This document shows, piece after piece, positions 48,200 through 57,072 of a stretch of DNA of 64,000 bases. The DNA comes from Paracoccaceae bacterium (GTDB lineage Bacteria > Pseudomonadota > Alphaproteobacteria > Rhodobacterales > Rhodobacteraceae). Both the position numbers and the translations under genes were made by a program. The DNA is taken from the NCBI GenBank assembly GCA_017510335.1, contig JAFWNM010000028.1, forward strand, positions 62,001-126,000. The letters are read 5' to 3'. Within the stretch, counting starts at the first letter, position 1; every line of letters begins with the position of its first letter. A model generated the notes under the pieces. The model saw nothing but the letters and a program-made list of their open reading frames with translations, searched no databases and had not been told where the DNA came from.

Positions 48200-49252
48200 T
48201 CAAGAAACGCGTTTGCCGGTCGTGCGGTCAAACGGGTGCAAGCTGTCACGCCGCACGCTGAAGGACAATGTCTGACCTTCCGCCACCGAGGGGACATGCG
48301 GCAGTCGCACGATCATGTTTTCGTTCAACCCGTCGAATTTCAGGTGCAAATGGCTTTCGGCACCTGCAGGTTCCAGCAACAGCAGGGTTCCCGTCAGGAT
48401 CAGGTCACCATCGCCGGGCGTTTCAAGGGCGAAATCTTCGGGGCGAATACCGACCAGATCAGCGGCTTGTGGAATATGTGCCAAGCTGTCGGCCTGTTGG
48501 GTGCCCCGCAGGTAATCGGCAGGCAGCATGTTCATGGCCGGTGACCCGATGAACCCGGCCACAAAAGTGGTTTCGGGCCGCGAATACACGTCCATGGGGG
48601 TGCCGACCTGTTCAATCTGGCCCCCATTCAGGACCACCAGCCGGTCGGCCATGGTCAGCGCTTCCAACTGGTCATGGGTCACATACAGCGATGTGGTGGC
48701 CAGACGTTTTTGCAACTGCCGGATTTCCACCCGCATTTGCACACGCAGTTTCGCATCCAGGTTCGACAGCGGTTCGTCGAACAAGAACGCAGCCGGTTCG
48801 CGCACCAAGGCCCGGCCCATGGCCACACGCTGGCGTTGCCCCCCTGAGAGCTGGCGTGGCTTGCGGTCCAGAAACTGGCCGATTTCCAGCATTTCAGCGG
48901 CTTGACGCACGCGGCGGTCAATCTCGGTCTTGGAGAAGCCACGGTTTTTCAGCCCGTAAGCCAGGTTGTTGAACACGGTCATATGCGGATAAAGCGCATA
49001 GTTCTGGAACACCATGGCAATATCACGGTCTGCCGGTTCCAGCGTGTTCACAACGCGGTCCCCGATTTTCAGCGTGCCTTCGCTGATGGTTTCCAACCCT
49101 GCAACCATGCGCAAAAGCGTGGATTTGCCGCAGCCCGACGGGCCGACCAGCACAATCATTTCGCCATCTGCAATATCAAGGTTGATGCCGGTTACCGCAC
49201 GCACACCGCCTGTATAGACCTTGTGCAGGTTATCCATTTTAATGGAGGCCAT
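48200..49252 (-). CDS. ugpC: ABC transporter ATPase UgpC
   Basis: This is a 350-residue ATPase of the MalK/UgpC type. Walker [11 protein letters not shown]-loop [21 protein letters not shown], signature [19 protein letters not shown] and Walker [13 protein letters not shown] lie in the first 230 residues. A regulatory TOBE/OB domain follows (about 240-350), ending near [12 protein letters not shown]. The ATG at 49252 begins [16 protein letters not shown], the usual start. It energises uptake by UgpAE. Confidence 0.93.
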   Translation of the reverse strand: MASIKMDNLHKVYTGGVRAVTGINLDIADGEMIVLVGPSGCGKSTLLRMVAGLETISEGTLKIGDRVVNTLEPADRDIAMVFQNYALYPHMTVFNNLAYGLKNRGFSKTEIDRRVRQAAEMLEIGQFLDRKPRQLSGGQRQRVAMGRALVREPAAFLFDEPLSNLDAKLRVQMRVEIRQLQKRLATTSLYVTHDQLEALTMADRLVVLNGGQIEQVGTPMDVYSRPETTFVAGFIGSPAMNMLPADYLRGTQQADSLAHIPQAADLVGIRPEDFALETPGDGDLILTGTLLLLEPAGAESHLHLKFDGLNENMIVRLPHVPSVAEGQTLSFSVRRDSLHPFDRTTGKRVS

Positions 49253-49254
49253 TG

Positions 49255-50103
49255 TTATTTCTCCGTCTCGGTCAGGCCTTTGACAAACAGGCGTTGCATG
49301 AACAGGATCACAAGGATCGGGGGCAGGGCGGCCAGAACCACAGTGGCCATCACCAGATGCCACAGCGGTTCACTGTCGCCGCCGGTGACCATGCGCTGAA
49401 TGCCCATGACGATGGTGTAATATTCAGGGTCCGTGGTGATCAGCAGTGGCCACAAGTACTGGTTCCAGCCATAGATGAACATGATCACAAACAGCGCCGC
49501 GATATTGGTTATCGACAGGGGCATCAGAATATCCTTGAAGAATTTCATCGGCCCCGCGCCGTCCACGCGGGCGGCTTCCATCAGTTCTTTGGGCACCGTC
49601 ATGAAAAATTGCCGGAACAGGAAGGTGGCGGTCGCGCTGGCAATCAGCGGGATCGACAGGCCCGCGAAACTGTTGAGCATGCCAAGATCGGCCACCACCT
49701 GAAAGGTTGGCAAAATCCGCACTTCGACCGGCAGCATCAGGGTCAGGAAAATGACCCAGAAAAAGAAGATGCGGAAGGGAAAGCGGAAATAGACGATTGC
49801 GAAGGCCGACAGCAGCGAAATGGACAATTTGCCGATAGTAATGGCCATGGCCATGACAAAGCTGTTCCACAACATGCCCCCGATGGGGGGCGTGCCCGCG
49901 CGCGAACGCCCTTCGACAATGACAGTCTTGTAGTTTTCCAGCGCATTCGGGCCGGGCAATAGCGGCATGACACCGCGCACGAATGTTCCCGGCGGGTGGG
50001 TCGAGGCCACGAGCGCCACATAGACAGGAAACACCACAATCGCCACGCCAAAGATCAGGATGATATGGGCAAACAGGTTGCCCCAACGGTTATTTTCGAC
50101 CAT
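49255..50103 (-). CDS. ugpE: ABC transporter permease UgpE
   Basis: This 282-residue inner-membrane permease has about six helices and the EAA loop [25 protein letters not shown], which docks on Ugp[18 protein letters not shown] and [17 protein letters not shown] are typical of UgpE. It lies between ugpA and ugpC with gaps of 13 and 2 bp. Confidence 0.92.
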   Translation of the reverse strand: MVENNRWGNLFAHIILIFGVAIVVFPVYVALVASTHPPGTFVRGVMPLLPGPNALENYKTVIVEGRSRAGTPPIGGMLWNSFVMAMAITIGKLSISLLSAFAIVYFRFPFRIFFFWVIFLTLMLPVEVRILPTFQVVADLGMLNSFAGLSIPLIASATATFLFRQFFMTVPKELMEAARVDGAGPMKFFKDILMPLSITNIAALFVIMFIYGWNQYLWPLLITTDPEYYTIVMGIQRMVTGGDSEPLWHLVMATVVLAALPPILVILFMQRLFVKGLTETEK

Positions 50104-50116
50104 GTGCCGCGCCCCT

Positions 50117-51001
50117 TTAGTAGTTTACGCGCCGCTCGATATAGCGGAACTGGATGACGGTCAGGATGATGACGATCCCCATCAGGATCACGGATTGCGC
50201 AGCAGAAGACCCGAGGTTCAGGTTCACGAACCCGTCACGGTAAACCTTGTAGACAAGAATATTCGTGGCCTGCGCCGGTCCGCCTTCGGTGGTGGCATGG
50301 ATCACGCCGAATGTGTCGAACATGGCATAAACCACATTCACCACCATCAGGAAAAAGGTGATGGGCGACAGCAACGGAAACACGATGGTCCAGAAGCGCT
50401 TCATCCGGCTGGCCCCGTCAATTGCGGCCGCCTCGATCAGGCTTTGGGGAATGGATTGCAGGCCCGCAAGGAAAAACAGGAAATTATAGCTGATCTGCTT
50501 CCACGCGGCCGCGATGATGACCAGCAGCATGGCATCCGTGCTGGAGGACCGATGATTCCAGTCATAGCCAAACCCCTTGAGCATATAGGGCATTATCCCG
50601 ATTGAGGGGTTGAAGATGAACCACCACAACACGCCCGCAATCGCAGGGGCCACAGCATAGGGCCAGACCAGAAAGGTGGTGTAAGTGTCGCGCGACCGGA
50701 TCATGCGGTTGACCATGACGGCAAATAGCAAGGCAACCGACATCGACAACAAGGTTGTGCCGACACTGAACCAGAAAGTCACATTCAGTGAATTCAGGTA
50801 TAAGGGATCGTCAAACAGCCGCACAAAATTGTCGAGGCCCACGAATTCCGTGCGCAGCCCGAAAATATCCTGACGCAGCACAGATTGATAAAGGGCCTGC
50901 GATGCGGGCCAGATAAAGAAGATCAGCGTGATGATAACTTGCGGGGCCAGCAGGGCATAGGGCAGCCATTTGCTGGAAAAGGTCATCCGTTTGGTTTGCA
51001 T
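50117..51001 (-). CDS. ugpA: ABC transporter permease UgpA
   Basis: This 294-residue permease has about six helices. [27 protein letters not shown] is the EAA loop. [29 protein letters not shown] is a UgpA-type block. The ATG at 51001 gives [21 protein letters not shown]; an earlier in-frame start at 51052 lies inside the spacer hairpin, and a later ATG at 50986 is also possible. It follows ugpB across a hairpin that may reduce its expression relative to the binding protein. Confidence 0.9.
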   Translation of the reverse strand: MQTKRMTFSSKWLPYALLAPQVIITLIFFIWPASQALYQSVLRQDIFGLRTEFVGLDNFVRLFDDPLYLNSLNVTFWFSVGTTLLSMSVALLFAVMVNRMIRSRDTYTTFLVWPYAVAPAIAGVLWWFIFNPSIGIMPYMLKGFGYDWNHRSSSTDAMLLVIIAAAWKQISYNFLFFLAGLQSIPQSLIEAAAIDGASRMKRFWTIVFPLLSPITFFLMVVNVVYAMFDTFGVIHATTEGGPAQATNILVYKVYRDGFVNLNLGSSAAQSVILMGIVIILTVIQFRYIERRVNY

Positions 51002-51031
51002 ATCGTGTGGCCTTGGCTGGCGTCCAACGAA

Positions 51032-51064
51032 AGCGCCCCCGGCAAGCGTCATGCCGGGGGCGCT
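51032..51064 (-). terminator. Attenuating hairpin between ugpB and ugpA
   Basis: AGCGCCCCCGGC and GCCGGGGGCGCT pair perfectly over 12 bp with a nine-base loop. On the minus strand it is followed by TTTCGTT. It lies 15 bp after the ugpB stop. Such a structure usually gives more binding protein than permease mRNA. Confidence 0.75.
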
Positions 51065-51079
51065 GGTTTCATCGTGGTA

Positions 51080-52402
51080 TCAGTTCATTGCAGCTTCGAA
51101 TTCGCGCAGAAGCGTGTTGCCACGGCTTACGGCGTCATCTGCAGCTTGCTGGCCGGTTTTTGCGCCCGTCATGACCGATTCCATTTCTTCCGAAATGATA
51201 TCGCGGATCTGAACGAAGCTGCCGAAGCGCAGACCTTTGGAATTTTCGGTCGGCGGGTTCAGCGTCATTTGCAGGATCGATGTGTCTGCACCGGGGTTTT
51301 CGTCGTAATAGCCCTGTTCGCTTGTCAGGTCGAATGCTGCCTGCGTGATGGGCAGATAGCCGGTGTCCTGATGCCATTGTGCCTGAACTTCAGGTTGCGA
51401 CAGGTATTCGAAGAAACGCGCAACACCTTCATAGTCGGCGTCATCCTTGCCGCGCAGCACCCACAGGGTTGCCCCGCCAATGATGGTGTTTTGCGGCGCA
51501 CCCTCGACAGTGTCGTAATAGGGTTGGAAGCCGTAGCCTACGTTGAAATCAGTGTTCCGCAGCACACCTGCGCGGCTGGCCGATGACCCGAAGACCATCG
51601 CACATTCGCCTGAATAGAACGCGGGGAACGCATCTGGGCCAGTGTTCGGGCCACCCCAACGGAACGCGCCTGCGTCCTGCCATGCCTTCAGGTTGTCCCA
51701 ATGGGTGGCGACCAGGTCATTGTTGAACACGAATTCGGTGTCAAACCCGGCGAACCCGTTTTCTTGTGTGCCCAGCGGAATATTGTGCCACGCGCTGAAG
51801 TTTTCCAGCATCACCCAGCTTGGCCACGACGTGGTGAACCCGCATGGTGCAGCACCTGATTCCAGAATCGCAACAGAGGCGGATTCCATTTCCGCCCATG
51901 TGCGCGGGGGTTGTTCGGGGTCCAGACCTGCCGCTTCGAAAACATCCTTGTTGTAATACATGATCGGGGTGGATGAATTGAACGGGAAGGACAGCATATT
52001 GCCGTTCGGGTCCGTGTAATAGCCCACGACTGTCGGCAGGTAAGCGGACGGGTCGAAGGGGACGTCATAATCGGCCATCAACTGATAGATGGGATAGATC
52101 GCGCCTTCGGCTGCCATCATGGTGCCGGTGCCCACTTCGAACACCTGCACGATATGGGGCTGTTGCTGCGCACGGAATGCGGCAATCGCGCCTGTCATGG
52201 TTTCGGTATAGGTGCCGCGGAAACTGGGCCGCACTTCAAATTCGCTTTGGCCAGCGTTGAAATCCTCGGCGATGGCTTCCAGCATTTCACCCAGTTCGCC
52301 ACCCATGGCATGCCACCAGTCAATGGTAACCTGCGCATTGGCCCAGACGGGGGTAATTGCGGTGCTTGCGGCAATACAGGCGCCAAACACATGTTTCTTC
52401 AT
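51080..52402 (-). CDS. ugpB: Glycerol-3-phosphate-binding protein UgpB
   Basis: This 440-residue periplasmic solute-binding protein has a Sec signal (ACIAASTAITPVWANAQ). The mature start VTIDWWHAMGGELGEMLEAI is typical of UgpB. FPFNSSTPIMYYNKDVFEAAGL and GGATLWVLRGKDDADYEGVARFFEYLS are further family blocks. It should bind sn-glycerol-3-phosphate or its diesters, supported by ugpQ in the operon. The perfect site AAGGGAGG precedes the ATG. It is the first gene of ugpBAECQ, divergent from a LysR regulator. Confidence 0.92.
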   Translation of the reverse strand: MKKHVFGACIAASTAITPVWANAQVTIDWWHAMGGELGEMLEAIAEDFNAGQSEFEVRPSFRGTYTETMTGAIAAFRAQQQPHIVQVFEVGTGTMMAAEGAIYPIYQLMADYDVPFDPSAYLPTVVGYYTDPNGNMLSFPFNSSTPIMYYNKDVFEAAGLDPEQPPRTWAEMESASVAILESGAAPCGFTTSWPSWVMLENFSAWHNIPLGTQENGFAGFDTEFVFNNDLVATHWDNLKAWQDAGAFRWGGPNTGPDAFPAFYSGECAMVFGSSASRAGVLRNTDFNVGYGFQPYYDTVEGAPQNTIIGGATLWVLRGKDDADYEGVARFFEYLSQPEVQAQWHQDTGYLPITQAAFDLTSEQGYYDENPGADTSILQMTLNPPTENSKGLRFGSFVQIRDIISEEMESVMTGAKTGQQAADDAVSRGNTLLREFEAAMN

Positions 52403-52493
52403 GATTTCCTCCCTTTCGAAGGTAGCGATGAAACTTTTCGGTTTGTCACGGGGCCAAGGTTTTGTCCCCGCTCGCTACGGGGATTAACGTTGC

Positions 52494-52551
52494 ATTGTAA
52501 CAATCATAAGACAAGACAATTTTTTTATTTTGATACATAATGCGATGTTAT
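52494..52551. promoter_or_regulatory. Divergent promoter region with LysR-type box
   Basis: The 183-bp gap between ugpB and the LysR gene is AT-rich at 52500-52560. TACAAT on the minus strand (52494-52499) is a -10-like hexamer for ugpB. ATAATGCGATGTTAT (52537-52551) contains ATAA-N7-TTAT and a T-N11-A core, the pattern bound by LysR regulators. Confidence 0.45.
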
Positions 52552-52585
52552 ATAAATTGACCTTGGGTCACATGGGAAAGCACCG

Positions 52586-53494
52586 ATGTCAGGGCAGATC
52601 AGTCCACGCCAGCTGGAAGCGTTTCACGCTATTGTCGAACATGGCACGATGACGCGTGCCTCTCAGCAGTTGAATGTGTCCCAACCTGCAGTCAGCCGGC
52701 TGTTGTCCGATCTGGCGCATGATCTGGGCTTCGCGCTGTTTGACCGGCGTGACGGGCGGCTTGTGCCCACCCAAGAAGCGCGGTTCCTTCTGCCGGATAT
52801 CCGGCGCTTGCTAGAATTGTTGAACCGTATTTCAGAAACCAGCCGCAACATTACCCAACGCAAGGCGGGGGATTTGCGGATTGCCTGCCTTCCGGGATTC
52901 GCAATCAGCCATTTGCCGCGTGTTGTGGCCGGTTTTCTGAAGGACCGGCCCGGCGTTACCGTCACACTGGAACCCGACCGGCCCGAACGTATTCTGGAAT
53001 GGATGGTGGGCGAACAGTTTGATTTCGGCATCACTGACGGCTTCGAGGGGCACCCGGCGGTCGAGCATGAAGAAGTGCGCGTCAGAACTGTGTGCATTTT
53101 TCCGCAAGACAGCCCGTTGGCGCGGCTGAAAGTGATTCGACCCCGCGATCTGGTCAGCCAGAAACTGATTCACACCCGCCGCGACAGTCCGTTCTTCCGG
53201 CTTCTGAGCGAATCATTCGCGGCAGACGGCCAAAGCATAACAACCTTCGTTGAAGCGCGCCAATTCACAACCGCCTGCGAATTTGTGGCCCAAGGGGTGG
53301 GTGTGTCGGTGGTCAGCGAACTTGACGCGGTGAAGTATCGCGGGCAGGGGGTAATGTATCGCCCCTTCCGGCCCATCGTTCCGCACCGCCTGTCACTGGT
53401 GCGCCCGGTTCACAAACAGCCCTCCATGATCACGCTGGAATTCATGGAATGCTTTATCGAAAGCCTGCGTCCGTTCTATCTGGAGGAAGAATGA
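52586..53494 (+). CDS. LysR family transcriptional regulator
   Basis: This 302-residue regulator has an N-terminal winged helix-turn-helix (about 6-65; RQLEAFHAIVEHGTMTRASQQLNVSQPAVSRLLSDL) and a LysR substrate domain from about residue 95. It is divergent from ugpB, so it probably senses an intermediate and controls ugp, and it is coupled to the HAD gene by a 4-bp overlap (ATGA, 53491-53494). Control of a ugp operon by LysR rather than PhoB alone is a reasonable inference from layout only. Confidence 0.9.
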   Translation: MSGQISPRQLEAFHAIVEHGTMTRASQQLNVSQPAVSRLLSDLAHDLGFALFDRRDGRLVPTQEARFLLPDIRRLLELLNRISETSRNITQRKAGDLRIACLPGFAISHLPRVVAGFLKDRPGVTVTLEPDRPERILEWMVGEQFDFGITDGFEGHPAVEHEEVRVRTVCIFPQDSPLARLKVIRPRDLVSQKLIHTRRDSPFFRLLSESFAADGQSITTFVEARQFTTACEFVAQGVGVSVVSELDAVKYRGQGVMYRPFRPIVPHRLSLVRPVHKQPSMITLEFMECFIESLRPFYLEEE

Positions 53495-54411
53495 GTTTTT
53501 CCCTGCACTCGCCGCCCGTGACTGGTGCGGATGCGTTTGCCCTGTATCAGGCCATCAGGCAGCGCCTGCCACAAGCTGCCCCCAAGATGCGGTCAAATAT
53601 GGCGGCCAACCTGGCCGAAATTGCCGCGCAGTATGACGGTTTCGCGCTGGATGCGTTTGGCGTGCTGAATGTGGGGCAGGGGGCCATTGCAGGGGCAGTG
53701 GCGCGCATGGCGCAATTGCGTGCCGCGGGCAAGGCGCTGTGCGTCCTGTCCAACGCGGCAAGTTACCCCAAACCCGACCTGGTGGCGAAATACCACCGGC
53801 TGGGGTTTGACTTTACCGCAGATGAAGTGGTGTCGTCGCGCGATGTCGCGCTGTCCTTGTTGCCGCACCTTGCCGATGGGGCGTCTTGGGCGGTTATCAG
53901 TGCGGCAGGCGACATGCTGGATGATATTTCGGCCCCGTGCCATGATGCGCTGGCCACGCCTGACGGGCTGGACCATGGCGACGGGGTTTTGTTCCTGTCA
54001 TCTGCGCGCTGGACCATGGCCTTGCAGGAACGGCTGCAAGACACGCTGCGCGCGCGCCCGCGCATGGTGGTAATTGCAAACCCTGATCTGGTCGCCCCGC
54101 AGGAAACCGGGTTCTCGTTGGAACCGGGCTATTTCGGCCATGCGCTGGCGCAGGAATTGCAACCCTGCCTGCGCTACATTGGCAAGCCTTATGGGGATGC
54201 CTTTTCAATGGTGCAGGCACGGCTGGGGGGCGGTGCGCCGCACCGGCTGGCGATGGTGGGCGACACGCTGCATACGGATATTCTGGGCGGCAATGCGGCG
54301 GGCTTTGGCACTGTGCTGGTCACCGGGCATGGCCTGTTTCGTGGGCTGGATGTGGCCCCCTTTGTGACAGAAAGCGCGATTACGCCCGATCACATCATTC
54401 CCACCACCTGA
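53491..54411 (+). CDS. HAD-IIA family phosphatase-like protein
   Basis: This 306-residue HAD-superfamily protein is similar to the TIGR01459 group. Motif I reads ALDAFGVLNVG, so the second acid of the usual DxD is Phe; this is a variant seen in the group (often Trp). Motif II is VLSNAASYPKPDL. Motif III/IV is GKPYGDAF followed by MVGDTLHTDILGGNAAGFGTVLV. Because it is coupled to the LysR gene next to ugp, a role on glycerol-3-phosphate or a related phosphate is plausible but unproven; the altered motif leaves catalytic activity uncertain. Confidence 0.82.
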   Translation: MSFSLHSPPVTGADAFALYQAIRQRLPQAAPKMRSNMAANLAEIAAQYDGFALDAFGVLNVGQGAIAGAVARMAQLRAAGKALCVLSNAASYPKPDLVAKYHRLGFDFTADEVVSSRDVALSLLPHLADGASWAVISAAGDMLDDISAPCHDALATPDGLDHGDGVLFLSSARWTMALQERLQDTLRARPRMVVIANPDLVAPQETGFSLEPGYFGHALAQELQPCLRYIGKPYGDAFSMVQARLGGGAPHRLAMVGDTLHTDILGGNAAGFGTVLVTGHGLFRGLDVAPFVTESAITPDHIIPTT

Positions 54412-54419
54412 AGCGGGCA

Positions 54420-54452
54420 TGTGATTGGCCCGAACCTGTCGGGCCAATCACA
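54420..54452. terminator. Strong hairpin between convergent genes
   Basis: TGTGATTGGCCCGA (54420-54433) and TCGGGCCAATCACA (54439-54452) form a perfect 14-bp stem with loop ACCTG. It lies between the HAD gene and the iron alcohol dehydrogenase gene, whose transcripts converge. No T-run is present on either side. Confidence 0.75.
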
Positions 54453-54456
54453 CAAG

Positions 54457-55602
54457 TTACATGCAGGCGTCATACAGCGCGCGCGTATTCTCGCGCGTCA
54501 TGGTCACCGGATTGCCCCCGCAAGACGGGTCCAGCAGCGCCATATCTGTCATTTCATCCAGCCGTGAACCCTCCACACCCAGTGCCGACAGGTTTTCGGG
54601 AATGGACAGCGCGGCGCGCAGCTCCATGATGCGGGCGCGAAACCCCTCAAACCCGCCATCAATCCCCAGATAGGCTGCTGCACGAATAATGCGGTCCTCA
54701 ATGGCAGTACGGTTGAAATCCAGCACCATCGGCATGACCACAGCATTGGTGGTGCCGTGATGGGTATTGTATACCGCGCCCACAGGATGGCTTAACGAAT
54801 GGATCGCGCCCAGCCCTTTTTGAAAGGCCACAGCGCCCATGGCAGCGGCGGACATCATGTTTGCGCGCCCCTCCAGGTCATCAGGGGTGGCATAAACACG
54901 CGGCAGGTTTTCAAACACCAGCCGCATCCCCTCCAGCGCGATCCCTTGGGACATTGGGTGGTAATGCGGGCTGCAATACGCCTCCAGACAATGCGCCAAG
55001 GCGTCCATGCCGGTCCCGGCCGTGATGAAGGCCGGCATGCCCACCGTCAGCGCCGGGTCGCAAATGGTGACCACCGGCATCAGTTTCGGGTGAAAAATGA
55101 TCTTCTTGCGATGTGTGGCACTGTCGGTCAGAACGCCTGCGCGCCCCACTTCGGACCCTGTGCCCGCAGTGGTGGGCACGGCGATGATGGGCGCTATGGT
55201 GGCAGGGTTGGCCCGTGTCCACCAATCGCCTATGTCTTCCAGATCCCACACACCCACAGGTTGGTCCACCATCAGCGCAATCATCTTGCCCAGATCCAGC
55301 GCCGACCCGCCCCCGAAAGCCACAACCCCGTCATGCCCGCCCGCGCGGTAGACGTCCAGACCGGCGGTCATGTTGGCCTCTGTCGGGTTCGGGTCCACCT
55401 CGGAAAATACGGCGCGGCCCAGACCTGCGCTTTCCAGCACATCCAGCGCCTGCGCGGTGATGGGCAGCGCCGACAGCGCCTTGTCAGTGACCAGCAGCGG
55501 GCGTTTCATGCCGGCTGCGTTGCAATGCTGCGCCAGTTCCGAAATCCGGCCTGTGCCGAATTTGATGGCTGTCGGGTAACTCCAGTTTGCAGTGAATGCC
55601 AT
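54457..55602 (-). CDS. Iron-containing alcohol dehydrogenase
   Basis: This 381-residue group III alcohol dehydrogenase has GGGSALDLGKMIA as the NAD-binding loop, PTTAGTGSEVGRAGVLTD as the nucleotide/metal entry, and iron ligands in TGMDALAHCLEAY (Asp, His), GAIHSLSHPVGAVYNTHHGTTNAVVMP (two His). It oxidises an alcohol to an aldehyde with NAD, or the reverse. It starts 3 bp after the aldehyde dehydrogenase stop, so both steps are co-made. The substrate is not predictable from sequence; it is the last gene of the seven-gene operon. Confidence 0.92.
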   Translation of the reverse strand: MAFTANWSYPTAIKFGTGRISELAQHCNAAGMKRPLLVTDKALSALPITAQALDVLESAGLGRAVFSEVDPNPTEANMTAGLDVYRAGGHDGVVAFGGGSALDLGKMIALMVDQPVGVWDLEDIGDWWTRANPATIAPIIAVPTTAGTGSEVGRAGVLTDSATHRKKIIFHPKLMPVVTICDPALTVGMPAFITAGTGMDALAHCLEAYCSPHYHPMSQGIALEGMRLVFENLPRVYATPDDLEGRANMMSAAAMGAVAFQKGLGAIHSLSHPVGAVYNTHHGTTNAVVMPMVLDFNRTAIEDRIIRAAAYLGIDGGFEGFRARIMELRAALSIPENLSALGVEGSRLDEMTDMALLDPSCGGNPVTMTRENTRALYDACM

Positions 55603-55605
55603 GTC

Positions 55606-56985
55606 TCAGACCTTTTTCAGATGGTAGGATTTGGACCGCGTCAGCGCCAGATAGCCCAGTTTCGACAAGGCAGCACCCCGGCCCGTGTCCTTGCAGCCCG
55701 ACCAGCACAGTGCAGGGTCCAGATAATCGCAGCGGTTCATCAAAATGGTGCCGCACTCCAGCTGTGCGCCAATGGCGCGCGCGGCCTGCATGTCGCGTGT
55801 CCAGATCGATGCAGTCAGCCCGTAGGGGGAATCGTTCATCAACGCCACCGCCTGCGCATCCCCCTGCACGGGCATGATGCCCACGACAGGCCCGAAGCTT
55901 TCCTCGACCATCACCCGCATGGAATGGTCCACATCAACCAGAATTTGCGGCGCCAGATAGGCCCCGCCATCATCGGCAGGGAACAGCGCAGGGTCAATCA
56001 ACGCCCGCGCACCCGCCGCCACCGCGTCCTCAATCTGGCTGCGCACTGTGGCCGCAAAACGCACATGCGCCATCGGGCCCATGGTCGTGTCCTGCTCCAG
56101 CGGGTTGCCCAGCTTTTGCCCCTTCACCCAGGCCACAGCCTTTGCGACAAACGCCTCATACAGGCTTTCATGAACATAAATCCGCTCGATCCCGCAGCAG
56201 CACTGGCCTGAATTGAACATCGCGCCATCCATCAGCCCGTCCACTGCCGCATCCAGATCGGCATCTTCGCGCACATAGCCCGGGTCCTTGCCACCCAGTT
56301 CCAGCCCAAGTCCCGTGAAACCGCCTGCCGCCGCACGCTCGATCGCCTGACCTCCACCCACAGAGCCTGTGAAATTCACAAACCCGAAGGCCCGCTCGCC
56401 GATCAACGCCTCGGTCGTGGCATGGTCCAGAACCACATTCTGGAACACATCTTGCGGCACACCGCCCGCATGCATGGCCTGCGCCAGCCGCTCGCCCGCC
56501 AGCAATGTCTGGCTGGCATGTTTCAGCACCACCGCATTTCCGGCAATCAACGCAGGGACAACTGTGTTCACTGCTGTCAGGAACGGGTAGTTCCACGGCG
56601 CAATGACGAACACCACGCCCTGCGGCTCTCGCGCCAGAACCCGGGCGAGCGTGTCGCTGTCCTCGATCACCTCATCGGCCAGCGCGTCCGCGGCAATCTG
56701 CGCCATGTAGGCCGCGCGCTCGCGCACACCGCCCATTTCGCCCCCGTAGCGCACAGGGCGGCCCATCTGCCACGCCAGTTCGGGCACAATCTGCGCATTC
56801 ATCCCCTCCAGCGCGGCAATGCCCGCCATAACCAGATCAATACGCTCTTGCAGCGGGCGCGTGGCCCATTCCTTCTGCGCCATGCGCGCGCGCCCAACAC
56901 AGTGTCGCGCGTCGCCCAGCGACAAAACCGCGCGCTCGGCATGAACCGACCCATCCACGGGCGAGATCAGCTTGATCGTAGACAT
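55606..56985 (-). CDS. Aldehyde dehydrogenase
   Basis: This 459-residue NAD(P)-dependent aldehyde dehydrogenase has IAPWNYPFLTAVNTVVPALIAGNAVVLKHA as the cofactor loop, FTGSVGGGQAIERAAA, the general-base Glu in LELGGKDPGYV and the nucleophile in FNSGQCCCGIERIYVHE. EESFGPVVGIMPV follows. It oxidises the aldehyde made by the adjacent iron alcohol dehydrogenase, giving a carboxylate. CAGGAG precedes the start. The 87-bp gap to the upstream ligase holds copy 3 of the intergenic element. Confidence 0.93.
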   Translation of the reverse strand: MSTIKLISPVDGSVHAERAVLSLGDARHCVGRARMAQKEWATRPLQERIDLVMAGIAALEGMNAQIVPELAWQMGRPVRYGGEMGGVRERAAYMAQIAADALADEVIEDSDTLARVLAREPQGVVFVIAPWNYPFLTAVNTVVPALIAGNAVVLKHASQTLLAGERLAQAMHAGGVPQDVFQNVVLDHATTEALIGERAFGFVNFTGSVGGGQAIERAAAGGFTGLGLELGGKDPGYVREDADLDAAVDGLMDGAMFNSGQCCCGIERIYVHESLYEAFVAKAVAWVKGQKLGNPLEQDTTMGPMAHVRFAATVRSQIEDAVAAGARALIDPALFPADDGGAYLAPQILVDVDHSMRVMVEESFGPVVGIMPVQGDAQAVALMNDSPYGLTASIWTRDMQAARAIGAQLECGTILMNRCDYLDPALCWSGCKDTGRGAALSKLGYLALTRSKSYHLKKV

Positions 56986-57023
56986 CCTTGCTCCTGTTTT
57001 CTGCCCCGCACCCTTGGGGCGGC

Positions 57024-57063
57024 GGGCTTCATCTTGCCAAAAATACTCAAACAGCCCGCCATC
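57024..57063 (-). repeat. Dispersed intergenic element, copy 3 (diverged)
   Basis: On the minus strand GGCGGGCTGTTTGAGTATTT continues into TTGGCAAGATGAAGCCCGCC. GGCGGGCT and AGCCCGCC form an 8-bp stem around the GAGTATTTTTGGCAAGATGA core, which aligns with the GAGGATATTTTGTCCAGAATGA core of copy 1. It lies between the ligase and aldehyde dehydrogenase genes. Confidence 0.6.
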
Positions 57064-57072
57064 CCCGCGCGC

